Shown here: positions 34,199 to 44,976 of the stretch, piece by piece
Numbering within the stretch: position 1 is the first letter of the stretch
How the letters are laid out: the number at the start of each line of letters is the position of its first letter
Source: Rhodotorula mucilaginosa
Lineage: Eukaryota; Basidiomycota; Microbotryomycetes; Sporidiobolales; Sporidiobolaceae
Assembly: GCA_034406715.1 (NCBI GenBank)
Contig: CP137866.1
Location: 1,426,001-1,490,000, forward strand
DNA: 64,000 nt
Direction: 5' to 3'
Made by a program: the position numbers and the translations under genes
The notes under the pieces: generated by a model
Databases searched by the model: none
Seen by the model: only the letters and a program-made list of their open reading frames with translations
What the model was told of the DNA's origin: nothing

Positions 34199-35312
34199 CT
34201 ACTTGTGTGCACCAATCCTGCCTTGTATGCCATAGATGATGCGCTGCCAGGGCGAGAGATGGGCAGCTCCGAGAGACTGTGCGCCATGGGAAGGCGGACT
34301 TGGGGGAGGCAGTTGTTCCGGCCTCCCAAGCCCGCGCAGGTGGTAGTCGGATTCCCTATTGACAACTCCATGCCAAGGAGGATTCAGTGTTTTTAGGCGT
34401 GGCAGACCTGCAGTGTGTTCCGGCTGGACTTGTGCTATGGTCAGAGACTGGGGGGATCACCCTGATGGAGGGTGGGCCTTGCAAACGAGCAGGGCCGCCG
34501 AGAGGCATAGGCACGTACAATGTTGAGCGGAGCCAGCTGTGCTTCAGCAGGTTTGTGAACCTGTCAAGGCAGAAGAGCATCTCTCAGTCCTTTTTGTGAC
34601 TAATTGTGGATGAGACTCGGAAGATAAAAAAGCTCACCTAAAAGGGTGTGAGCCATTTGTGAGGGGAAGTTGGCAGCAGAGGGGCAAGGGTCAGTGCAAG
34701 GTCAGGGTGAAGAGACAAGTCAGTAAGGGTGTCAAGCTCCATGCCTACTCCATCACGTACAACAGGCCACTTGAGATGAGGAGGCAGCTGGGCTTGAACC
34801 TCATCGGACGTCTGATCGTGTGGCACACCGCGTACTGATCAGCACTTGTGCTTGGTCCCACTCAGATGTAGATCACCTACAAGCATGTTCAAGGGTCTCC
34901 ACCATGCTGTGGACCTTTCCTGTAGCACGAGGGGTCAGTGGAGCTGCTCGGGTTCTCCTGTTACAGCGCGGGAAAAAGAGAGACGAACAAAGATCTCGAG
35001 CGCTTCTTGTTGAGTGTGTTGTAATCGTCCTCCAGGAATTGGAGAAATCTTCTCTAAATCCTTCCATACGTCACTGATCCCTCTCCCGAAGGCGCTCTTG
35101 ACACCGTGCTCCCAGCCGGCATAGCATTCCTTGCTGGCAACTGCAACTGCTGCAAACCAAGCAATCACCACACCGTGCCCTCTTATTTCAAGTTTGCTCA
35201 GGGCCTTATCGATATTCTTGAGGCAGATGCGCGCAAGTTGTGAAAGGTCCGAGCCAAAGTCTAGGTCGCCGAGCGTAAAAGTCGTTGACGGGTGGTAGTT
35301 GCCGCTGGGCAT
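34199..35312 (-). CDS. Family M member 2, unknown protein
   Basis: Exon 1 is 35312-34989 (324 nt), with FTLGDLDFG, VVIAWFAAVAVASKE and FGRGISDVWKDLE. Exon 2 is 34919-34881 (39 nt). Short exons follow that encode LPPHLKWPV and AEAQLAPLNI. The last exon contains HGAQSLGAAHLSPWQRIIYG and ends HK with TAG. Introns 1 to 3 are phase 0; the border of the last exon is uncertain because the favoured acceptor does not keep the phase. The start ATG lies in CCAGAATGCC, a context shared by M2, M5 and M6. Soluble, unknown function. Confidence 0.55.
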
Positions 35313-35464
35313 TCTGGCTGTGGGGCGAGCCAGACGCTTGCAGCGGGTCAAGGTTGCTGCTGAGCAGGAACAGAACCTTGCAAGTGGCTAGCTAGTCCCA
35401 GAAGAAGAAGGAGAAGGGAGGGAAAGAACCCCAAAGCTGGACCACGCCGGCCAGGAGGGGCTCT

Positions 35465-35472
35465 TCCGCGGA
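35465..35472. promoter_or_regulatory. PDRE-like palindrome TCCGCGGA, upstream of M2 (proximal)
   Basis: First of two exact copies 16 bp apart (start to start), 153 bp upstream of the M2 start. M2 is the only gene here with a doubled site. Confidence 0.7.
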
Positions 35473-35480
35473 CCGGCTTG

Positions 35481-35488
35481 TCCGCGGA
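35481..35488. promoter_or_regulatory. PDRE-like palindrome TCCGCGGA, upstream of M2 (distal)
   Basis: Second copy, within CGGCTTGTCCGCGGACC, 169 bp upstream of the M2 start. Confidence 0.7.
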
Positions 35489-35989
35489 CCCACGTGCGAC
35501 CGCAGATATACACGTATTGCCTTTTGCGTCATGTGCAGCCAGAAATGCCAAACGACAATGCAGACTATAGCAGTGGCCAGGGCAAGCAGCCGGAACAACA
35601 CCGAGAATCACCGAGCAACGCCGAGCAGCGCCGACACGCTAATACGGCGGGCGCATTGGCTGAAAGTTCCGGCGCGCGTTGAGGACGGCAGACCGGTCAG
35701 CATTCAAGCTCCTCTGGTGGGTCATGTAAGGGTCAGTAGTAGCAAGTCGAAGGGTAGTAGCAAGTCGGAATGAGAAGAACGAGGCTGCGTATGTGCTACC
35801 GGCGCTGCCGAGAAAGCACACCGTTCCAAGTTGTCGTTTGTCGGGCGGACGGACAGATTTTGCCTCAGAGATAAGATAGTGTCTTCTGATAGGATTGTCA
35901 CCGGAAAAATAGACATTCTCCGCACCTTGCTTGACTCTCCATGAGCTGCTAAGCAAAGATACCATTTCCGGTTCACCAGCAGATTGATC
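35489..35989. other. Spacer between M2 promoter and M3 3' end
   Basis: No gene supported. The part next to M3 (about 35870-35989) resembles the 3' flank of M6 (47380-47518), including a shared GGAAAAATAGAC string, so the 3' flank was duplicated with the gene. Confidence 0.5.
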
Positions 35990-38900
35990 CTACTCTGTGG
36001 CACAACCAGTCCCGCCTTTTCTCCCGTAGATGAGGCGCTGACGAGATGAGAGATGGACAGCTCCAAGAGACTGGGCTCCGTGTGGATGGCCGTCAAGGCA
36101 AAGGAGCCGTCTAGCCGCCTCCGCTTGCACTTGCTTCACCCGTCGCTGCTTCTCCTCGTCCTGCATCAGGTGAGGATGTGTGGCTATAAGCCCAGGCCAG
36201 TTCTCAGTAGGCTCCCTTGCAGTCAGACGATGCTGGAATCCCTCAGCTTGTTGCGGCTGTAAGTGGTGTTCTGGGTCATGCAAGGCGTACCGTCCGCGAG
36301 GAAGCAGGATGCCTCGAGACGGACGACTCGCGCGAAGGTAGACTTGTAGCTCGTATCTCCAGTCACAAGAGACAGTGAATCAAGCTTTGTATTCCAATCA
36401 GAGAGTGGAAGTGACCTGGAGAAGAGAAGAAGGAAAAGAAGAAGTCGAACAAACATCTACAAGTCCAGACGCCGGAGTTGAGTGAAGAGGCTCGAGCGGC
36501 GTAGGCGGTGCAGACTCATCCTCCAAAACTGAAAACCGGTTCGTCGATATGACGGAGGCAAGTCCGATTCGCCCTGCTTGTGTGCAGGGCGAAGAAGGTG
36601 AAGTCGAAGTTGGAGTCGGAGTGAAAGGCGAACGGCTAACACTGCCCCCCCTAGACGAAGCGGTAGGGAAGTCAGATAAAGGTACAACAGAAGGAAGAGA
36701 AGTAGAGAAAGGGGACTTAGATAATGGGGCGATACCAACACGACGCCCCCGAATCTTTTTAAGTTCCTTGAACTCCCGCAGCGCTTCCGGCGCAGTCTCC
36801 CTCAGCTCGGCCTCCGGTCGCCATGAGTCCTCTGCAGCGGAATACCCGAGCCAGCGCACGCGGTACTCCTTCTTGTTCCGTCGCGTGCGTTCCTCAATGA
36901 TGCGTTCGATCTCAAACTCCTCCTCCGCACCGTCCACGGCGGGGACCACAGACAGCGGCTCGGACAACGATCGCGCAGGGAAGATCTCATCGTCATTGGG
37001 GAAGTGTGGCCGTAGACGAGACGCGTGGAAGGTTGGATGAATCTTGAGATGCGGAGGGAGCGAGAAGGTGTAAGACGAGGTTGCCGGCACGGTGGCCGTG
37101 ATCGTGTACGGGCCAATGTAGCGCGGTACGAACTTGGATGCGATGCCTTTGGGCATGCGCAGGCCGGATGTCGAGATGTAGGCCTTGGCGCCCACCTCGA
37201 AGCGGTCGTTTTCGGGACGACGGTGCTTGTTGGCCTCGTGGGTCATCGCGATGCGGGACGCAATGATAGCGTCGGAAGCTCGGAGCGAGTTGAGTCGCGC
37301 GCGCTCCGAGAAAGAGGCGGCGGCGTCCGGCTTGCTGACGAGCGACGGGAGCGCGTGAGGTGTGAAACCGTGGATGACGTCGAACGGCGCAAGGGTGGTC
37401 GAGGACGCTTTGGCCGAGTTGATGCCGAACTCGCACAAAGGGAGGACGTCGAGCCACGAGTCGGGCGAGTCCTCGCACATCACGCGCAAGATCTGGCCGA
37501 CGACCTTGTTGGTTGCTTCCGCGCGACCGTCCGTCTGAGGGTGCGCCGAGGTCGACATCTTGAGACGGATACCGAGGCGCGCGTGTAGAGCTCGCCAGAA
37601 AGCCCCAGTGAACTTGGGATCGCGGTCCGAAACGATGGCGTCGGGAAGTCCGAACCGACGATAAACCGAGTCGAGGAAGAGACCGGCGACATCGGCCGCG
37701 GTGGCCATTGACGAGAGCGGAATGAGAACGACCATCTTGGAGAGATAGCATGTGACCGAAAGTATCGAGTCGATTGCTTTTCCGCCCGAGCTGACGATGG
37801 GGAGGCCGACGACAAAATCCATTCCGATCTTGGACCACGGACGAGTCGGCGTCGAGAGGGGGTGGAGGAGTCCAAACGGCTTGGCCGTCGACGACTTGCC
37901 GCGAGAGCACGGCTCGCATCCCTTGACAAAGGACGTGACGTGGTCGACAACGTTGCGCCACCAGAATCGAGTGCGGACGTAATCGAGCGTCTTCTCGAGG
38001 CCGAGGTGGCCGAGAGCGCGATGTGAATGGTCGATGAACGCCTCATAGAACGTGGCGGCGTCCGGAGCTTTCGACACCCGACCGGCGGGGACGAGAAGCC
38101 GGAGAGAGTCGGTGCCGTCAAGGAAGACGAGAGAGTCGACAACCGAATACGCCGGAAAAGCCGACGGGTCGGCGAGGATCTTGGCGCCGAGTGAGTCGGC
38201 TGCTGTAGCCTTCCGAAGTTCTGTGAGGAACGAATCGGAGAAGCCATTCAGCGAAGCGCCAAGATCTGTTGCTGCCAGAGGAGCAAGAGAAAAAGGGAAC
38301 GACCGCACCTGAGGCCCCGGTTCAACCGAGGCGAGAGGGTCCCCTTCCTCCTCCAATGCCGCAATCCTGCAGGCCGCCATGCACAGACGAGCTCGGTCTG
38401 TGAGCTCCGATGCAAAGGGTGCCGGATCGTCAAGCGCAGGAGTCGGTTCTTCAGCATCCGCAAGCTCCGCCCGCGCCTCCTCAAATTCCGCCAGCCGCGA
38501 AAGAGCATCCGCAGCCATATTGACCTTGCCCGGAATGAAAGACCACTCGAAATCATACTCCGCAAGCTGCTCCCAGGTCCTTGTAGACCGGCGCGTCTGC
38601 TTCGGAGGTTGTTCCCAGTAAGTCTTCAGCGGCTCGTGATCGCAACGCACCACAAAGTGCCACCCAACCAGATGCTCATGCATCTTCTTGCACCCGTTGA
38701 GCACTCCCAACAACTCCTGGTCCGTGGTGGTGTAGTTCCGCTGCGCAGAGTTGAACTTGGCAGAGAAATACCGGAATGGCCGAACCGACTCAGCGTCCGG
38801 ACCCTGTCCCAACCATCCTCCGCATCCAAAAATGGAGGCATCTGTGAACAGGTACAGCCGCTCTTCGCCGGACTGCAGCTTGGGAAGGTCAAGAGGAGTG

Positions 38901-41900
38901 AGTGTGTCCGGAACCGAAGCGCGGAGCGTCTCAAACGCGAATTGGCGCTGCGCAGTCCACACCCACTGCGCTCCCTTCTTGGTGAGATCCGTCAGACATG
39001 CAGCAATCTCATTCAGGCGAGGAATGTGATCGCGCATCCACTGCAAGAAGCCCAGGAACCGTAAGATATCATGCGGGTTCTTGGGAACAGGCCACTTGCG
39101 GATTTTGCTGATCTTGTCCTCCGCCACATGCACGCCCTCATCATCCACGATTGCTCCCAATGCCTCAAGTCGCGGAGCCATGATGTCAACTTTTGACCGC
39201 GAGACAAAGAAGCGATAGTGCCGGAGCGTCGTGAAGATGATCTCCAAGTAGCGAAGATGCGCTTTCCGAGTCTGCGAGTACACGAGAATGTCGTCGTAGA
39301 AGGCATCAAGGAAACGACCCAAGACTTCCCTGAACATCATCTCGCATACGCGATGCATTGTCTCCGGCGCATTCGAGTCGCCCTGCTGCATGACTCGGGA
39401 GACAAAAGTCCCGTTGGGCGTCACGAATCCGGAGAAGGGAACGGAATCCTCCTCGATTCGGATCTGCTCGTATGCCTGTTTGAAATCAATCTTGGATCGG
39501 AAACGATGAGCTGCTAATCGGTTCCGCACTTCCATCATGTCGGGCAGAGGAGTGGAAAACTTCTTAGTGTTCAAGTTCCGAGGCTTGAGATTGATCACAA
39601 AACGAGCTTGCGACTTGTCATGCTTTGGAACTGCAAACATGGCACAAGCAGAATCAACCGACGCAGGAGACCAAAACCCATGCGAAACGAATGCGCGTGT
39701 ATGAGCACGGAACTGCTCCTTGTACCTATCCGGCATGCGAATTGCATGAGCGCGGATTGGCTTGCTCGCATCCACCAGCGGAATGTGATGGTTGACCGGA
39801 CGGAACGGCGGCAGTCCTGGAAGCTTGTCAACAAAAACATCAGAGAACCTTTCAAGAAGGGCATCCACAGCCTCCTTTGCCTCTGCTTCGGACAAGTCAG
39901 GCTGCGAGGGATCGTCTTCATCAATGTCCAAGAGCGGGTTCCGCGGCTCAAGTCCCACGGACTCGACAAGATCGACAACCTCCTGAGCTGGCAGGTCTGC
40001 AGCCATAGCACACAGAACCAGGTTGCGGAAGTCTGCATCTGTCATTGGCTCATCAGTGAACCCGAGAGCTGCCAGGTTCTGCACCGGCTGCTCCGCAAAG
40101 CGCTCATGCGCAAAGTCGTAAATCGACTCGCAAGGCCCAGTGGGCGCAACGAACAAAGATTGCGCAGAGACGGCAGTACCTGTGTCGCGCATCCAAGGCG
40201 TGCCAAGAAGTGCGTCCACTCCCGGCGGCAGCGGAAGGACAAAGAACCGCCGCCCTTCGAGCGAGATTGGGCCAACCCGAATATCTGCGCTTGCGACCAG
40301 GGACAGGCGGGTCGAGAGTCGATCCGCTGCAAGATCAGCATGGACCGGAGCAAGGAGTCGCGAGACTTCGACGCCCAGACGAGCGACCAGCTCGGGAGAG
40401 AGGCAATCGGCTTGCGACCCCGAGTCGATCAGCGCGCGAGCGGACTCCTGCATGCCAAAGATTGCCGGTACCGTCAACGGCTTGGGCGAGATCTTTGGAG
40501 TAGCAGAGGAAGAAGACTTAGCAGCTTCTGCGTATGACCGAGTTGTCGGAACCTGTGGGCAAGAAGTGAGATCCTTCCTCCGGTTCGAGTTGGGAGATGC
40601 CGAGGACGAATCCGCCGACACCGCCGCAAGCCCAGCAGCCGCAGGAAGGGAAGTCAGCGGCGTACTGGGTTTTGCCTCAAGCGCAGATGGTTGAGCAGAA
40701 AGGGACTTAGCTGCGAGAGCGACGTCCGGAAGGTCGGGCGGCGAAGCGCGTGTCGAGAGAAACTCGAAGAGCTCCTCAACGGTTGGCGCTTGACGCCCCT
40801 CAGAGATAGCCAACGCAATTAGCTCAGCACATGGGCACAAGTCCCTGTCCGGCTGCGAAGGATGAGTCTCATCACAGGAAGGCGAAAAAGAGGTCCGAGG
40901 TGACTGAATCGACGAGCAGGTTGGACCGGCACCTACTCGTCGCTGGCTTTTTCCGACTCCTTGCTCGAAAGCTCGGTGATGGTAGCGGAAGCCACAGTCA
41001 TGGTCTCACCTTTGGCCGCCTCCGGACCGGCCGGGGAAGCTTTGGCGAGAGACGCAGCGGATTTTCCCGAAGGAAGCGAAACCGCCGCAACCACCGTGGA
41101 AGGCGTGACGCGCGCATGCGGGCACGCAGTCGAGATGTGTGTCCCCTTCTTTCCGCAGTTGTAGCAGAGAAGAGGGTTCCGAGCCGGATTCGCGTCCGGT
41201 TTGTGCCAGTCCGCCCGCTTCGAGGTCGGGTGCTCCGCCTGCCATTTGGCCGCACGCTCGCGCCAGGCGTCGAGATTGGCCGCAGTCGAGGATGAGTCGG
41301 AGCGCTCGGAAGAACGGGCGTTGTCGACACCGTTGCGCCGCGACGAGGACGAGGCTGAGGTTGCCGGAGCCGGAGCGGACGAGCGAGTTGAAGTCGACGT
41401 CGACGAGCGGGATTGGTACTCGGGAATCGTATCCGCCACCACCGCAACACGCACCACTTGCTCAAACGAGGGCGTGGTGATGCCCTGAACCGCGAGCATC
41501 GCGATGTTGTTACGGACGAAACTCGCCACGTTCGATCGCAAGCCGCCGAGGAACACGCCAATCCGATCGGCGTCCGGGACCGAGTGGGTCAGGACCGCGT
41601 CGGCGAGAGCGGCAACTTGCGTAGCAAAGTCGCGCGTTGTTTGGTTGTTCTGCTTGGCGAGGCGGTACCGGTCGAAGGAGCGTTGGGCAGCCTGATCGTC
41701 GACCCAATGTTCGCGAATCGCGGCGACGAAGTCGGCGGCCGACGCAATGGGCCGGTGACGCTCGCGCGCGTCAAACCAGGCTTGCGGACTGATACCACCG
41801 GTGGGCTCGACGTCCGAAAGAAGACCGCGGATGGCGTAGTACGCGGACGGCGTGTGCAGTCGATCGACCGGATCGTTGGGCTTGAGTCCGAGACTCGCCA

Positions 41901-44215
41901 GCCACGCCTCGGCCGACGCGAGCCAGGTCTCGCGCTTCCGGTAGTCGTACACGCCGGTCCATGCCGACGGCGGCTTGGGCTTGTGTCGGCTGCCGAGGTC
42001 GTTGAAGACGACGGGCAGGGCGACGGGCTTCGGAGAAGTGGCGAGCGCTGGACGAGCGGGCAAGTCGCGCGAGATGCGCTGCTGGAAGTCGAGAGCGCGG
42101 CGATGCTCCTCGAGCTGCTCCTGGAGGTTGCGAATCTGACGAGCCATGTCCTGACCGACCTCGTCGTCGGCCTGCGCGTCGCCCTCCTCCCACTTCGCTC
42201 CGTCGCCGAGACGCGATTCAGCGTCCTTGGCGCGCAGTCCCGCGGACTCCGTCTCCCATCGGCGCCGTTCCTTGTCCTCAAAGTCGTCGAGTAGCTGCTG
42301 GCGACGACGGGCCGAGTCCAGCTGGAAACGGGCAGTCGCATCTTCGCGGCGCTGAAACGAGGCGATTGAGAGCGAGACTGACGGGGCTGCCGGCTGGGAG
42401 TGGCGAGAGGGAAGGGGAGCGAAAGGCGAGGTCCGCTGAGTGGGAAGCGGAATTGTCGATTGGACCGGCTGACCGAGTCCGGCGTTCGGCAGGGGAACAG
42501 GCTCGGAGGGTGGAACCGGGAAGTTGTTGACCGCGAGAGGCGGCGCGGCCAAAGACGCTCCGATCGCTTGACGGTCCGGGTGAGGGTGCTCCGGGACATC
42601 GTCAAAGTCGATGAGGTTGGCGGCGGCGTGGGCGCTCATGCTGGGGCTGTTCGACATGTCGGTGCCGGGAGGAAGTGGGGCCGACGGCGAACGTGGAGGC
42701 GGTGAGAGCTGGCGCTGGGCTCGAGTGCGACGAGCTGTCGACTGGACGAGGGTATCGAGATCGCCAAGAGTGTGGGGAGGTTCCTGATGCGCGAGTCGGA
42801 GAGACCGGCGCTGGAATGAGAAGTTGAGGGACGGCGGACCGAGTCGACGCTGGGAGGAGGCGTCGGAGTCGTCCGAAGAAGTCGTGAGCGAGGGGAGCTC
42901 CGACGATTCCGGTCGGGAGGAGATCGACCGTGGATGGGAAGATGGTGCAGATTGTTGAGAAATGGTGGAAAGTCGGAATGCTCGACTGTCAAAAAAGTGC
43001 AAGGCGTACCGTCCGCGAGGAAGCAGGATGCCTCGAGACGGACGACTCGCGCGAAGGTAGACTTGTAGCTCGTATCTCCAGTCACAAGAGACAGTGAATC
43101 AAGCTTTGTATTCCAATCAGAGAGTGGAAGTGACCTGGAGAAGAGAAGAAGGAAAAGAAGAAGTCGAACAAACATCTACAAGTCCAGACGCCGGAGTTGA
43201 GTGAAGAGGCTCGAGCGGCGTAGGCGGTGCAGACTCATCCTCCAAAACTGAAAACCGGTTCGTCGATATGACGGAGGCAAGTCCGATTCGCCCTGCTTGT
43301 GTGCAGGGCGAAGAAGGTGAAGTCGAAGTTGGAGTCGGAGTGAAAGGCGAACGGCTAACAGGTCACTTAACTTAGCTGATGATGTCTCCTTGATGCAGAC
43401 ACGTACAGGATCCAACGGGGCCAGCTATGCTTCCGTTACAGTTTGAGCCTGTAGACAGAGCAAGTGTGCACGTGAGTACTTCTTGCAATTGTACTCAATA
43501 AAGACTCGGGAAAAGCTCACCAAAAAAGGTTCGAACCGTTCGAGTGATATTGGCGGTAGCAAGAAGCGAGAAGCAAGGCAGCAGGGGCAAAGAGTGTGTC
43601 AGCATGAGTATGCAGAACGCATACTTGATCACGCACAACAGAATCGTCGGGTAGCTTGAGATCAGGAGGCAGCTGCACCCTTCTCTGTCAACATGGAAAC
43701 ACGGTCAGCAGCGTTGTAACATGTGACTGCAGCATGCAACTCTTTGAGCATAGTAAGATCTAGAGCACCTACAACCACGCATAGAAATCCATAGGGACCT
43801 GTGGAATAGACCTGTGACACGCAAATCAGTGAGGCTTCTTGCTCTTTGTCTATGTGCTGCATGGAGAAGGGCGTACAAGACTACGGATTGCCGTGGCTTG
43901 CGCTGCTTGCAATGACTGGTTCAGGCGGCCAAGGCTTTGCTGTAGATCATCCCACACAACTGTGAGTCCTCTCGTCAAGACGCCCTTTTGTTGCCCGGAC
44001 CAGGCGGGGTAGTACGTCTTGCTGACAAAGGCCATGATTGCGAACCAAGACTTGACAACCTCGAAATTTTGAGCCTCGATTTGGTGCAGAGCTTGAGCAA
44101 TGTCTGTGAGGAGTTTTCGTGCAGCTAGGGTGAGCTGCGGGCCAAAGTCCAGGTCACCGAGCACAAATGGCCGGCCCTCCTTCCAATCCTGTTCATACTT
44201 CGGCACTCTGGCCAT
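35990..44215 (-). CDS. Family M member 3, split by a gypsy element in its last intron
   Basis: 5' part: exon 1 is 44215-43877 (339 nt; FVLGDLDFG, VVKSWFAIMAFVSKTYY), followed by a 39-nt exon 2, an exon encoding LPPDLKLPDDSV, and an exon ending at 43407 before a GTACGT donor. 3' part: last exon 36256-35990 (267 nt, the same length as in M6), with HGAQSLGAVHLSSRQRLIYG. The 7082-bp element sits between them, 46 nt after the donor and 22 nt before the acceptor; the native intron would have been 63 nt. The fourth exon may not be open in the family frame, so the gene may already be inactive. Function unknown. Confidence 0.5.
36274..36278. repeat. Target site duplication GGTCA, left
   Basis: Five bases directly outside the left LTR, identical to 43361-43365. 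Five bp is typical for Ty3/gypsy integration. Confidence 0.9.
36279..36641 (-). repeat. LTR of the gypsy element (3' LTR, 363 bp)
   Basis: Starts TG and ends CA on the plus strand. Identical by eye to 42998-43360. Confidence 0.95.
36398..40840 (-). CDS. Gypsy Pol polyprotein with chromodomain
   Basis: Part of the element, about 1480 residues. Visible parts in order: aspartic protease (ALIDSGSQ), reverse transcriptase (FYDDILVYS), RNase H, integrase with a zinc-binding N-terminus and catalytic core (SDRDPKFTG), then a chromodomain (YRVRWLGYSAAEDSW). Chromodomains of this group can guide integration to heterochromatin. The open region runs into the downstream LTR. Confidence 0.93.
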   Translation of the reverse strand: MCPCAELIALAISEGRQAPTVEELFEFLSTRASPPDLPDVALAAKSLSAQPSALEAKPSTPLTSLPAAAGLAAVSADSSSASPNSNRRKDLTSCPQVPTTRSYAEAAKSSSSATPKISPKPLTVPAIFGMQESARALIDSGSQADCLSPELVARLGVEVSRLLAPVHADLAADRLSTRLSLVASADIRVGPISLEGRRFFVLPLPPGVDALLGTPWMRDTGTAVSAQSLFVAPTGPCESIYDFAHERFAEQPVQNLAALGFTDEPMTDADFRNLVLCAMAADLPAQEVVDLVESVGLEPRNPLLDIDEDDPSQPDLSEAEAKEAVDALLERFSDVFVDKLPGLPPFRPVNHHIPLVDASKPIRAHAIRMPDRYKEQFRAHTRAFVSHGFWSPASVDSACAMFAVPKHDKSQARFVINLKPRNLNTKKFSTPLPDMMEVRNRLAAHRFRSKIDFKQAYEQIRIEEDSVPFSGFVTPNGTFVSRVMQQGDSNAPETMHRVCEMMFREVLGRFLDAFYDDILVYSQTRKAHLRYLEIIFTTLRHYRFFVSRSKVDIMAPRLEALGAIVDDEGVHVAEDKISKIRKWPVPKNPHDILRFLGFLQWMRDHIPRLNEIAACLTDLTKKGAQWVWTAQRQFAFETLRASVPDTLTPLDLPKLQSGEERLYLFTDASIFGCGGWLGQGPDAESVRPFRYFSAKFNSAQRNYTTTDQELLGVLNGCKKMHEHLVGWHFVVRCDHEPLKTYWEQPPKQTRRSTRTWEQLAEYDFEWSFIPGKVNMAADALSRLAEFEEARAELADAEEPTPALDDPAPFASELTDRARLCMAACRIAALEEEGDPLASVEPGPQVRSFPFSLAPLAATDLGASLNGFSDSFLTELRKATAADSLGAKILADPSAFPAYSVVDSLVFLDGTDSLRLLVPAGRVSKAPDAATFYEAFIDHSHRALGHLGLEKTLDYVRTRFWWRNVVDHVTSFVKGCEPCSRGKSSTAKPFGLLHPLSTPTRPWSKIGMDFVVGLPIVSSGGKAIDSILSVTCYLSKMVVLIPLSSMATAADVAGLFLDSVYRRFGLPDAIVSDRDPKFTGAFWRALHARLGIRLKMSTSAHPQTDGRAEATNKVVGQILRVMCEDSPDSWLDVLPLCEFGINSAKASSTTLAPFDVIHGFTPHALPSLVSKPDAAASFSERARLNSLRASDAIIASRIAMTHEANKHRRPENDRFEVGAKAYISTSGLRMPKGIASKFVPRYIGPYTITATVPATSSYTFSLPPHLKIHPTFHASRLRPHFPNDDEIFPARSLSEPLSVVPAVDGAEEEFEIERIIEERTRRNKKEYRVRWLGYSAAEDSWRPEAELRETAPEALREFKELKKIRGRRVGIAPLSKSPFSTSLPSVVPLSDFPTASSRGGSVSRSPFTPTPTSTSPSSPCTQAGRIGLASVISTNRFSVLEDESAPPTPLEPLHSTPASGLVDVCSTSSFPSSLLQVTSTL
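40933..43002 (-). CDS. Gypsy Gag protein
   Basis: Part of the element, about 690 residues. It has a Gag core region and one C-terminal zinc knuckle (CYNCGKKGTHISTAC). It is a separate open region upstream of Pol. The exact start codon is uncertain; it lies just inside the upstream LTR boundary. Confidence 0.9.
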   Translation of the reverse strand: MHFFDSRAFRLSTISQQSAPSSHPRSISSRPESSELPSLTTSSDDSDASSQRRLGPPSLNFSFQRRSLRLAHQEPPHTLGDLDTLVQSTARRTRAQRQLSPPPRSPSAPLPPGTDMSNSPSMSAHAAANLIDFDDVPEHPHPDRQAIGASLAAPPLAVNNFPVPPSEPVPLPNAGLGQPVQSTIPLPTQRTSPFAPLPSRHSQPAAPSVSLSIASFQRREDATARFQLDSARRRQQLLDDFEDKERRRWETESAGLRAKDAESRLGDGAKWEEGDAQADDEVGQDMARQIRNLQEQLEEHRRALDFQQRISRDLPARPALATSPKPVALPVVFNDLGSRHKPKPPSAWTGVYDYRKRETWLASAEAWLASLGLKPNDPVDRLHTPSAYYAIRGLLSDVEPTGGISPQAWFDARERHRPIASAADFVAAIREHWVDDQAAQRSFDRYRLAKQNNQTTRDFATQVAALADAVLTHSVPDADRIGVFLGGLRSNVASFVRNNIAMLAVQGITTPSFEQVVRVAVVADTIPEYQSRSSTSTSTRSSAPAPATSASSSSRRNGVDNARSSERSDSSSTAANLDAWRERAAKWQAEHPTSKRADWHKPDANPARNPLLCYNCGKKGTHISTACPHARVTPSTVVAAVSLPSGKSAASLAKASPAGPEAAKGETMTVASATITELSSKESEKASDE
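42998..43360 (-). repeat. LTR of the gypsy element (5' LTR, 363 bp)
   Basis: Identical by eye to 36279-36641; it is the upstream LTR in the element's orientation. Confidence 0.95.
43361..43365. repeat. Target site duplication GGTCA, right
   Basis: Matches 36274-36278 directly outside the other LTR. Confidence 0.9.
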
Positions 44216-44362
44216 TGAGCCAGTAGGACCACTGCGGCGGGTCAAGATCAGTCCGGGGCAGGAGTTGCGGGATCTCACGTGCTAGCTAGTCCCGGAAGGA
44301 AGAGAAGGAGGGAAAGAGCCCCAAGTTGGAAGCTGGACCAACGCGCCGGCACGAGCGGCTTG

Positions 44363-44370
44363 TCCGCGGA
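44363..44370. promoter_or_regulatory. PDRE-like palindrome TCCGCGGA, upstream of M3
   Basis: Context GCGGCTTGTCCGCGGAG, 148 bp upstream of the M3 start. A CTAGCTAG palindrome lies between them at 44282-44289. Confidence 0.72.
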
Positions 44371-44713
44371 GTAAGCTGCGAGTGCGTATCTTTTCGTGGC
44401 ATACATGACACCACTAGGTGCTGCCAGCTGATGGTGCACATGCAGACTCTTGGTACATAGCAAAGCACACTGGCGATAAATGCATGGCCCGAGCAACACC
44501 GAGGCGACGGGAATCGGAAGACTTGGCGCGTGTCACACCTCGGATGCAATATGTAAAGATGAGCGGCAGCAAGTTGGAACGTGCAGGATGTTCAAAGGAG
44601 AGGATGCTGGCAGTGCGATTGCTAGCGAAATGAACACTCTCTGCATCTTCTGGACCCCACCGGAGATTGCAAGTCCAAAATAAAGGCTCGATTTCCGTTC
44701 AACCGCTAGAATC

Positions 44714-44976
44714 CTACTTGGTTGTATGCCCAAACCCACTGCGTTGACCATAGATAGCACGCTGGCGATACGAGAGATGCGCAGCACTGAGAGATGCTGA
44801 CTTGTACCGACAAGATCAAGGAGCCGTGCTGCAGCATCGGCTCGCAGTTCCCGCAGTTGTTGCTGATGCTTCTTGCTCTCCTCTTGGGTCAGGTGGTGAT
44901 AGGCTAGTCTAGACTTGTACTCATCCAGGTTGGGTGCCAATGGCAGTATATATTGAGAATCCTCGTGCTGTCGTAA
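44714..44976 (-). pseudogene. Family M member 4, relic of the last exon
   Basis: Only the last exon is recognisable. It starts after a CTCAG acceptor with LRQHED, as in M6 (LRQHEG), and contains a glutamine-rich helix and a broken version of the HLS.RQR.IYG motif before the conserved AAGTAG stop context. The family frame is not kept to the end. No first exon, and no promoter palindrome of its own; repeat R copy 3 lies just upstream. Confidence 0.6.

Larger units (their letters stand above)
36279..43360 (-). mobile_element. Whole-looking Ty3/gypsy chromovirus
   Basis: 7082 bp with two LTRs, a 5-bp target duplication, a polypurine tract beside the downstream LTR (CTAGGGGGGGCAG on the element strand) and two long open reading regions. 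Pol has the gypsy order protease, reverse transcriptase, RNase H, integrase, with a chromodomain at the C-terminus, which places it among the chromoviruses. The LTRs are identical by eye over 363 bp, so the insertion is very recent. It looks whole. It lies inside the last intron of M3 in the same orientation as that gene. Confidence 0.96.
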
